Below, in pieces: positions 55,570 through 64,000 of a stretch of 64,000 nucleotides of DNA. The first letter of the stretch is position 1. Each line of letters opens with the position of its first letter. The notes under the pieces are model-generated. The model had not been told where the DNA came from. It saw nothing but the letters and a program-made list of their open reading frames with translations, and made no database searches. Source of the stretch: Apoda limacodes (Eukaryota; Arthropoda; Insecta; Lepidoptera; Limacodidae); assembly GCA_946406115.1 (NCBI GenBank), contig OX291553.1, positions 11,475,001-11,539,000 on the forward strand, in the 5' to 3' direction. Made by a program: the position numbers and the translations under genes.

Positions 55570-56838
55570 TGTTTAGCTTGAATGTATTGTAACAGTGCTG
55601 CAACCATTATTTAGTTATCTTAGTTTTAATATATATGGCGCTGTATTAATTTTAATCACACTTGTAATATGTAACTGAAACAACAGACATAAATGTACGG
55701 GTCGATATTCTTTATCTACCGATAGGCAAGTGAGTCGAATCACTAAGAGACTCCAACCCGCTATCACCGCCCTAGGTGAATGGTTTCGGAAATGGAGAAT
55801 CGAGGTGAATCCCGACAAAAGCTCTGCCGTCCTCTTTACCGTAGGCTGCCCTCCGCGGCCACCTCCCCTCTCCCTCTTCGGTCGTGCCATTCCCTGGCAA
55901 AATAAGACCAAATATCTCGGTGTGACCATGGATAGTCGTTTGAAGTTCCACGCTCACACCAAAATAGTCAGAGATCGAGCCGCTTTTGTCCTCGGTCGCC
56001 TTATCCCATGATAGGCAAGTACAGTAAGATGTCGCTTAGAAATAAGCTGAATCTTTACACAACTTGCATCCGCCCCATACTAGCTTATGCTAGCGTAGTC
56101 TTTGCGTTATCCAAGCGCAATCTCCACAAACTCCAGACCCTCCAAAACCGCTTTCTCAGAGCGGCCTCTGGGGCCTCTTGGTACGTCCGCAATGCGGACC
56201 TACACAGAGACTTCGAACTCCCCACGATTCCCCAATATTTTACTTGGCAGCCCGCTTTTTCGAGCGTACGCAAAATCACCCGAATCGATTAATTGTGCAA
56301 TCCACGACGTATCATCCCCCCGATCGACCCGGGCACGGTCGTAAAACTATAGTTAGGCGGCCTCGGCACGTACTAACGGCCCCAGATGACGATCTCGCTG
56401 TCCGGATAGCGAGATTAGTCTCTACGACCTCCCCGAATAAGGCCTCCCTCCAAACACGACGCCGACGTCCCCGGGTCGGCGCCCACAAGGATACACGAGG
56501 TATCAAAGAGTGCCGGGGCGCTTCTCGCCCCCACTCAATCGCAACCGTACCCGCGTAACGGGAAACTCCCCTCCTGGCGGTGACACACCTTCGGGTTCGA
56601 GACTCACGAGCGACAACCCAAGCCGAGGCTTCCCCCGCGGGGAGCCCTTGAGCGTTGGGCGCTATATGGGCTGAGGCTCCTACAGAGTCTCGCCCCAAAA
56701 AGCCCGGTGAAGCAGTAATGGCTGCAACAACCAACTGCATAGTCAGCTCAGAAAAAAAAAAATCTTTATCCAATAAAACGGTTTCAAACCTATAGCAATT
56801 TATTTTTACTATTTACTTAAACTCCTGGATCTTGTTCA
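55570..56838 (+). repeat. BEL/Pao 5' LTR, split by LINE
   Basis: 55570-55716 and 56763-56838 together match the 216-bp 3' LTR at about 90 percent or better by eye. The interruption is the nested LINE at 55717-56762. Confidence 0.93.
55717..56762 (+). mobile_element. nested 5'-truncated LINE in the LTR
   Basis: 1046 bp between two copies of tctttatc (55709-55716 and 56763-56770), ending in an A-run. It encodes the C-terminal side of a Jockey-type reverse transcriptase: WFRKWRIEVNPDKSSAVLFT, KTKYLGVTMDSRLKFHAH, then in another frame LNLYTTCIRPILAYASVVFA and LQTLQNRFLRAASGA. Frameshifts lie near 56008 and 56245. Its 3' end matches 982-1296. Confidence 0.93.
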
Positions 56839-56856
56839 TGGTTATCGCACCTAGCA
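56839..56856 (+). promoter_or_regulatory. primer-binding site
   Basis: tggttatcgcacctagca follows the 5' LTR directly and begins with TGG, complementary to the CCA end of a tRNA primer. The tRNA species was not identified. Confidence 0.65.
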
Positions 56857-57573
56857 CCTAGAACAGTGGATCGCTGTTCGGGCGGAGTTCACCACGAGAA
56901 GGTGAAACGCTGTTGAGACAGTTGGAATCTACACGAAGGCGTGCGACAGTGTTGCCATCTAGGAGGAGCGGAGGAAAGGTTTAATTCGAGGGAAGTGAAA
57001 CTACAGATCAAAGCAAGCTGTGAAGTGAGTGGTCAAGTGTAAACTGTGAGTTACAACATTTAATATTTATTGAAGTTTTAAGCTAAATTTAACTCTATTA
57101 GCAGTAGTAAATTAACTTAGACCAATTTTCCGGAATCACTTAGAATTTTGCAGTGATAGAAAATTTATTTGAAGCAATATTGGACTTTATTTACTTTAGT
57201 TAAAAAACTTAGACTTAGTTATTGTAGTTTGGAAACTACAAATAATTTGTGCATGGTAATTTAGGACTTAGAATAGTAAGTAAAAATTGGTTGAAACGGG
57301 GAATCCACGACGGATTTCAATCAGATTTCTCAAACACTTAGATTAATTTCAACAAATTTTGTATGAATAAAAAAACTTAGAATATTTTGATTGCTTTTTG
57401 CTTATATATATGTAAACACTTATATATAATAAATTTGTATAACAAAAAAATATAGTTAATACAAAAAGGGACTTGGTAAATTAATACTTAGCTATTTACA
57501 AACATATTTAGATTACTTGTGCTTTGTGTAGTATTTGTTGGGTTCAAACTTTACACATAATAAACTATTTACA

Positions 57574-58580
57574 ATGGAAGCCTTAATCAATATACAGGGA
57601 GATTTACACTCTATAATGCTAAAGTTTTAAGTAAATTACAAAAAATGTAGTAAAGAAAAGAAAACTATACAGTATGTACAAGGTAGAATTGAAAACTTAG
57701 AGCAGTTATGGCAAAAGTTTGATGCAAATCACACAGAGTTATTAACAATATCTAGTTTCAATGAATTTAAAAATATAGACTATATAAAGAATGATTTGTA
57801 TGACACTACTGAAGAATTTTACCTTGATTATAAGTCGAATCTTAAATTATTTATTGACAGTCACGTCAGTAGTTGGTAATATTCAAAATAACAGCGAAAA
57901 GAGTGTTGTGGAGCACATTCCACTTAAGTTTCCAAAAATAATAATACCAACATTTTCGGGAAAATATGTTGAGTGGCCTACCTTTAAAGACTTGTTCTTT
58001 TCTTTAGTGCATGAAAATGTATCTAATGACAACAAAAATTCAAATTCAAAAACTTCACTATTTAAAGGGTTATCTTACAGGTGAAGCCGAACAATTAGTT
58101 AGGCACATCCCAATTACCAGTCCAAACTACAAAAGATGTTGGGATTTATTAAATGACCGTTATAATAATAAAAAATATTTATCACATTGTATTTTGAAAC
58201 GAAAGCTTAGTCAAAAAAATACCACGTCAGAATCTGCTTCACATTTAAGGGAACTTATGGATACTACCCTAGACTGTTTAGATGCATTGTCAAACATAGG
58301 TGTAGATGTCTCGACTTGGAACATTATTGTTATTCATATAATTACATTAAAATTGGATCAAGAGTCAAAAAAATAATGTGAATTTAATTTCAATAGCAAC
58401 AATTCATCTGATGAATTGCCCACCTTTTCACAATTTAAAGATTTTTTAAAAAATAGGTATAGAGCGTTAAAATTTTTAGATACAAAATCAACATATAAAC
58501 AAAACACTCAACCTAATGTAACAAACACTTCTAAAGTGTTTCATGTATCGCACATCAAATGTCAATTTTGTAATGAAGAT
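57574..58580 (+). pseudogene. BEL/Pao gag, broken
   Basis: ATG at 57574, stopped at 57625-57627 (ttttaag region). It continues out of frame with RIENLEQLWQKFDANHTEL, then KIIIPTFSGKYVEWPTFKDL (the gag motif of Pao elements) and after another shift LKGYLTGEAEQLVRHIPI with WDLLNDRYNNKKYLSHCIL. Stop at 58374-58376. In intact elements this protein forms the particle core. Confidence 0.88.
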
Positions 58581-58760
58581 TGTTAAGAGTTTTCCAAGGA
58601 AAGTGTAAACAACCGTCGTAGTTTTGTTAAGCAAAACCGGTTATGTTTTAACTGTTTACCACTCAGCCAAAACTTGCAAAAGATGGTCTTGTCGCATTTG
58701 TAAGAGCAAACATTATTCCTTATTGCATTCTAAAGACGATCGTAAGGATATCAGTCACTC
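58500..58760 (+). pseudogene. zinc-finger region between gag and protease, broken
   Basis: IKCQFCNEDC then a stop, LCFNCLP in a second frame and KTCKRWSCRICKSKHYSLLH in a third: the cysteine/histidine-rich nucleic-acid binding segment that precedes the protease in BEL/Pao proteins, split by frameshifts. Confidence 0.75.
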
Positions 58761-60990
58761 TGGTAGCTCACACCAACAATCACAGGTTGCAAAAACAATT
58801 AGAAATCCAGTTGTGATCAGCAAGGATACTCAAACTGTTGATAAAACAGTGCCATCTAGCTCATCTGAAACTGCACCTCTTGTAACTTGCTTCTCATCAA
58901 CTCCTATTAGGAATCAAGTTCTTTTAGCAACAGCTCTTATTTGGGCTGAATCTAAATCTGGAGAAAATCAGGTTATCAGAGCCTTATTGGATCAAGGCTG
59001 TCAAGCGGCCTTTGTCACTGAAGCTACAGTCCAATACTTAGGATTGCAAAAGACGCCAGTTATAGGTATTATTTCAGGTTTAGAAGGGAACAAAAATATA
59101 TCATGTAATTCTACGGTAATATTGAAATTACATTCAATGCTAGATTCGCGCATTACCATATCAGTGCAGGCTTATGTATTAAGAACTATCACTAACCTTC
59201 TTCCTAGCAAAAAGGTTATTGCACTTGATTGGTCAGTGTTGCAAAACATGCGTTTAGCAGATCCGCAATATAATTTACCAAATAAAATAGATATTTTGCT
59301 TGGTGCTGAAGTTTATCAGCAAATTTTGCAAAATGGAGTCAAAAGGGATCCTAAAGGATCTTTGATAGCACAATGCACAACCCTTGGGATTGTATCTGGT
59401 GTGATTGAGTCTACAAATGAAGTTTCATCAAACGTTATTACAATGCATGCTAGAATTGAAGAAAACGAGATATTAAAACAGTTTTGGGAACAAGAATCAG
59501 ATCAGTTCTACTATGGTGCTAACAAATTTTACACTGAAGATGAGATCAAATGCGAGGAAATCTTTAAAGCAACTAAAACAAGAGACGAATCTTGTCGGTA
59601 CATTGTAGAGCTGCCTTTTCGGAGCGCAAATCCTAAGTCGCAGTTCGGCAACTCGAAGGATATTGCCATCAAAAGATTTCTTCAGCTTGAAAAAAGATTT
59701 CTTAAAAATCCTCAGTTAAAGTGTCAATACGCTGAGGTCATTACTGAGTACATAGAACTTGGTCACATGGAAGCTGTTTCCAAGGAAGACAGAGACAAAT
59801 CGGAGGTGGTGCACTTACCGCATCATGCAGTGATACGTGAGGATAAATCCACTACAAAGGTTCGCGTCGTTTTTGATGGATCTTGTCCGGGTTTCATTGG
59901 AGTATCTCTGAACGATAACTTGCTGGTAGGTCCTACCTTACAGCCCGATTTGCGTCATTTAATTTTGCGATGGAGACAGCATCCTATTTGTCTAATTGCC
60001 GATATCGTCAAAATGTACCGACAAGTGAGGGTAACCAAGAAACACATAGATTTTCAGCGACTAGTATAGAGGAAAAACCCACTTGAGGAGGTGCAGCATT
60101 TGAGATTATTAACAGTGACTTTTGGCACGGCATCAGCACCTTATCTTGCAGTCAAATGTCTTCAGCAGTTATCGCTTGAGGAAGGAGAAGTTTTTCCATA
60201 TGCGGCACAGAGAGTATTGATGAACTTTTATATGGACGACCTTCTTACAGGCTGTCAAAATGTTGAAGAGGGAATTTTAATATACAAACAGGTGAATGAA
60301 ATGTTACAAAAAGGGGGATTCGAGCTTCAAAAATGGAACAGTAGCAGAAAGGAAATATTACAAGTCATCAAAAATAAGGAAGATAATAAACCGGATAAAT
60401 CAAATAAAAAAATTAGTATTAAAGAGGATGATTTAAAACCTAAAACAATGAAAATATTGGGGATAAATTGGGATCAAAATTCTGATGAATTTCAATATGA
60501 GGTAAGACTTCCTGCGTTAAAAACTCCAGTGACTAAACGATCTGTGTTATCAGATATCGCTCATCTGTTTGATCCGTTGGGATGGTTGGTGCCAACCACA
60601 ATATTGGCAAAGATTTTTATTCAGAAATTGTGGCTATCTGGACTAGACTGGGATGAGGAACTTTCACCACAACTTCTGAATGAATGGTTGAAGTACAGAG
60701 AAAACCTTAACCAGTTAACTAAATTCAAAATTCCGAGATGGATTCACGCAAAAATCGAGGATAGAGAGCAGGAACTCCATGGCTTTTGCGATGCATCCAG
60801 TGAAGCGTATGCAGCAGTGGTCTACTCACGCGTTATCGACAGTGAAGGTAATGTTCATGTGACACTGCTTACTTCAAAAACCAAGGTAGCGCCGATTAAA
60901 CAGATATCTATCCCACGATTGGAGTTGTGTGGAGCGGTTCTAGTGACACGATTATTGAAGGAAGTTCCAGATACAATGAGTTATACATTG
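58624..60990 (+). pseudogene. BEL/Pao pol, protease to RNase H
   Basis: One frame with a nonsense TAG at 60067-60069 replacing the Trp usual after FQRLV. Aspartic protease at about 58970-59330 (ALLDQGCQAAFVTE, active-site D-x-G; ILLGAEVY). Reverse transcriptase at about 59800-60260 (KVRVVFDGSC, CLIADIVKMYRQV, then FYMDDLLTG with the YMDD box at 60229-60240). RNase H start at about 60770 (ELHGFCDASSEAYAAVVYS, first catalytic Asp). A TGA stops the frame at 60991-60993. Confidence 0.92.
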
Positions 60991-60993
60991 TGA

Positions 60994-62412
60994 AAAAGGT
61001 TCATCAAACACGTTCGGAAAGAAATTGTTACTCCATGGATCACTAGTACTGAACTTCAAGAGGCATTAAAAATTTGCATACTGTTTAGTCAAAATCAAGG
61101 CTTTAACGCAGAAATAAAGGACTTAAAATCAACCAAGGTAATAGGAAAAAAGAGCTCACTCACTTACCTAAATCCCTATTTGGACAATGAAGGTATTATG
61201 AGAGTAGGAGGAAGATTGCAACATGCCCAGGTGAGCGAAGATTTAAAACATCCAATTATTCTTCCTAGAAAATGTAATTTGGCAAACTTGGTAGTATCAG
61301 ATGCTCACGTCAAAACCTTACATGGTGGCCCACAGCTCATGCTTAACTATATGAGATCAAAATACTGGATATTGGGTGCCAAAGACTTAGTTAAATACCA
61401 TTTCCGGAGTTGTGTATTTTGTATTCGTCATGCTGCACGTACCAGACAACAGCTTATGGGACAGTTACCATCAGTTAGAGGATCTGTCTGTCGACCATTT
61501 CTGAACAGTGCAGTAGATTACGCTGGGCCCATAAACCTTAGGACATCTAAGGTTAGAGGATATCACTCCTATAAAGCCTACATCTGCTTATTCATCTGCA
61601 TGGCGACACGAGCAATTCACTTAGAAGTAGTCAGTAGCATGACTACTTAAGGGTTTTTGGACGCCTATAAGCGCTTTGTTGCTCGTCGTGGTCACGTCGC
61701 ACAAATCTGGAGCGACAACGGAACTAATTTTGTAGGAGCTGCCCGCGAATTAAAGAATTTGTTTTCGCGGGAGCGATCAAATATCTCTCATGAAATTGCC
61801 GATTAATTGGCACTAGACGGGACCCAGTGGCATTTTATTCCACCCCATTCTCCAAATTTCGGAGGATTGTGGGAGGCTGGAATCAAGTCCACGAAATATC
61901 ACCTCAAACGTGTGATTGGGAATAGCACATTGACATTTGAGGAAATGTCAACTGTGTTGTCACAAATCGAGGCGTGTCTCAATTCGAGACCTATTTATAA
62001 GTTGACTGAAAATCCAGAGGACCCAGCTCCTTTAACTCCAGGCCATTTTTTAGTTGGCGAACCACTCGTATTAGTTCCGGATACAAATTACGAAGTTTCT
62101 AATTTGAGCACCTTAAAAAGATGGCAATTCACACAACGAACGCTTCAGGATTTCTGGAGACTCTGGTCTCGTGCGTATTTAACACAATTTCACCATCGTT
62201 ATAAATGGTCTTACCAGAATCCTGAGCCTCAATGTGGAGACATAGTGCTTGTCATGGAGAATGGCTTACCTCCAGCTAAGTGGTTGTACGGCATTATCAC
62301 AGAAAAGCATAGTGTTCTCGACAAAATTACGCGAGTTGTCAGTTTAAAATGTAAAGGAAATATCATTAAACGCCCTGTATCAAAATTATGCTTTCTGCCT
62401 GTAACTAATTAG
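60994..62412 (+). pseudogene. BEL/Pao pol, integrase
   Basis: Same frame as the upstream part, with stops TAA at 61648-61650 and 61804-61806. The rest of RNase H and the linker are missing at about 60990-61000. H2C2 zinc domain (HVKTLHGG...SCVFCIRHAARTR), catalytic core with NSAVDYAGPI (Asp), IWSDNGTNFVGAA (Asp) and FGGLWEAGIKS (Glu). The C-terminal domain (LTPGHFLVGEPL, WSYQNPEPQCGDIVLV) reaches the normal stop at 62410-62412. Confidence 0.92.
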
Positions 62413-62545
62413 TTGTATTTAGTATTAGTTGTATATATTTGCTTTTTTTGCCATTTTGAAGTCTTTAGTCAAATTATTGTATTCATTGTGTTTATGATGG
62501 GCGGATTTAAGGACAATTTGCTCACATTGTCCTTGGTGGGCGGTA

Positions 62546-62761
62546 TGTTTAGCTTGTATGTATTGTAACAGTGCTGCAACCATTATTTAGTTATCGTAGT
62601 TTTAACAGAGATGGCGCTGTATTCATTTAATCACACTTGTAATATGTAACTGAAACAACAGACATAAATGTACGGGTCGATATGTTATTTATCCAATAAA
62701 ACGGTATCAAACCTATAGCAATTTATTTTTACTATTAACTGAAACCCCTGGATCTTGTTCG
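62546..62761 (+). repeat. BEL/Pao 3' LTR
   Basis: 216 bp starting TGTTTAGCTTG, preceded by the purine-rich ggtgggcggta that probably primes plus-strand synthesis. It contains the polyadenylation hexamer AATAAA in tccaataaaacggt. Ends at 62761, followed by attag. Confidence 0.93.
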
Positions 62762-62766
62762 ATTAG
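62762..62766 (+). repeat. target-site duplication attag (right)
   Basis: Same five bases as 55565-55569. Confidence 0.85.
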
Positions 62767-64000
62767 GGTTACTAACACATTCGAATATTGCAATAATACC
62801 TTCGTAATTTCGCACGTTATATCAGTCTTTATTTCACGAAAATCTATGGAGTATTACGGAAGTTGTGACCGTGAGAAGTTTTGAGCACTTTTTAAATTTC
62901 CAAGATTGCGCGCGCTTGACTCGTGATGTCAGGTTACCGTCGATCCATGTCGCTCGTGCCCCGCGCGGTATGAAACTCATTGAAGTGATATCTCGCGCGC
63001 GCGCTGCAGTTATTTTATGTCATTGCTTTATGTTATCTTTTCATCGGTGATACATAATTATAAGCTTTTAAAATAACTTAACTTTTGAAAATAACCTTTA
63101 AATTAAAAGTGTCATTGATGATAAACAATATCTTAAAGTATCAAAATATACATTTCTATCAATGTTCCTCGGAACAAGCACCGCCGTGACTAACAGAGTC
63201 GTTTGATCGATGCGAGTCTTTCTGGTACTGATGGGCTTTGTGTTTTTGTCTCTTGTTTGAATCAGAATTTAATGTTTTATAGCACTGATTTACGTACCTT
63301 CAGCCAATTTCATACTATTTTGCAATAATAATATTAAATAGGCCTGAGGTTTCGAAATAGCGAGTTTAATTAACTACTCTACTGAATATGTGTAGTAATA
63401 ACTACTATACTTTTAATGTTAAACTTTACCGTGTAAATATTGTTTAAATTCTAAGTTTTAATTCTTTTTAATGTCGGTATCGAAATAGAAAATAGTGCTA
63501 AAACAGAACCCTTATAATTTTGTCATGTCCGTCCGTTCGTATGTTACAGTCATTGCACCGATCCGGAAAAAAAAATGCAGTTAGGTGTCGTATGTAAACT
63601 GCCCTACAGTTTTGAAATTAACCTGAAATAAGAAAATTTTTATACAGGGTGTCGTTAGGTAGGTCTTCAAAAATGAATTGGTAATTTCATTCATATTGCT
63701 ATAAAAGCACGATTTTATACTCAGCAGTTTTAAAGTTAAGAATTTTTAAATACATAAAATAGTTCTACACATATAGATTTCAGGAAAACCTATGAAAAGT
63801 CTATTGTCTTATAATAACACTGTAAATCTTTTAATATTGGGTGTAGTTTTAAACATACAAAATTAATAGGAATAATTACAAAAGAAACTTTAAGAAATCC
63901 TATTAGGAACTAAACCCTCGGTGCACAACTCGCATTTTACCGTCATCTTTATAGAATTAAGAAATACAATATAAATATACATACATAGAAATAATCTTGC
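62767..64000. other. intergenic, no gene seen
   Basis: AT-rich apart from a CG-richer patch at 62905-63010 (cgcgcgcgctgcag). 63912-63945 (aaccctcggtgcacaactcg) looks like a fragment of the cgagtcggactcg family. Nothing else is recognised. Confidence 0.55.

Larger units (their letters stand above)
55570..62761 (+). mobile_element. BEL/Pao LTR retrotransposon, inactive
   Basis: Two LTRs, a primer-binding site starting TGG, gag and one pol frame in BEL/Pao order (protease, reverse transcriptase, RNase H, integrase), flanked by the 5-bp duplication attag (55565-55569 and 62762-62766). The LTRs start TGTTTAGC and end TTCA (5') or TTCG (3'). Inactivated by frameshifts in gag, four in-frame stops in pol and a missing block between RNase H and integrase. 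A LINE sits inside the 5' LTR. No envelope-like frame was found. Confidence 0.95.

Noticed and set aside
56178..56773. The long overlapping frames of 126 (plus) and 153 (minus) codons
   Set aside because: They lie in the GC-rich 3' end of the nested LINE; the plus frame is a frame-shifted continuation of the LINE and the minus one is its shadow.

Overview
The window is AT-rich insect DNA that reads as a moth or butterfly (Lepidoptera). The evidence is a gut-type aminopeptidase N gene split into many small GT-AG exons, and a dense set of interspersed repeats of the kinds found in lepidopteran genomes (5S-rRNA-related fragments, tRNA-derived SINE, Jockey/CR1- and RTE-type LINE ends, a BEL/Pao retrotransposon). 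The species cannot be named from the sequence alone.

Layout. 1-4.65 kb: a TG microsatellite, LINE and SINE fragments, and no recognisable coding gene. 4.66-27.69 kb (+): one apparently intact aminopeptidase N (M1 zinc metallopeptidase) gene with 14 coding exons. All junctions are in phase and the predicted protein is 931 aa, with a signal peptide, the GAMENWG exopeptidase motif, the HEXXH-18-E zinc site and a hydrophobic C-terminal tail that fits a GPI anchor. Its introns hold many repeats, including a 2.7 kb element with roughly 0.4 kb terminal inverted repeats in intron 13. 27.7-35.9 kb: intergenic, with a MITE-like element, a SINE and a rearranged LINE that carries a 48-bp near-perfect hairpin duplication and a 1.2 kb inverted duplication. 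35.9-47.3 kb (+): a decayed, direct partial duplicate of the same aminopeptidase gene. Counterparts of exons 6 and 10-14 remain, with frameshifts, deletions and a lost splice donor. 47.3-55.5 kb: repeats and LINE fragments. 55.57-62.76 kb (+): a BEL/Pao LTR retrotransposon with both LTRs and a 5-bp target duplication, inactivated by stops and deletions. Its 5' LTR is split by a nested 5'-truncated LINE that has its own 8-bp target duplication. 62.8-64 kb: AT-rich, no gene seen.

Only the first aminopeptidase gene looks functional as a host gene. Lepidopteran midgut aminopeptidases N are brush-border ectoenzymes that trim N-terminal residues from dietary peptides, and several family members are known binding partners of Bacillus thuringiensis Cry proteins. 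The family often occurs as tandem clusters, and the pseudogene next door fits that pattern. Everything else is transposable-element material. I did not find a clearly new multi-gene system. The best candidates for something undescribed are the TA-flanked inverted-repeat element with a small cysteine-motif ORF, the LINE copy carrying two separate inverted duplications, and the patchwork divergence between the aminopeptidase gene and its pseudogene.
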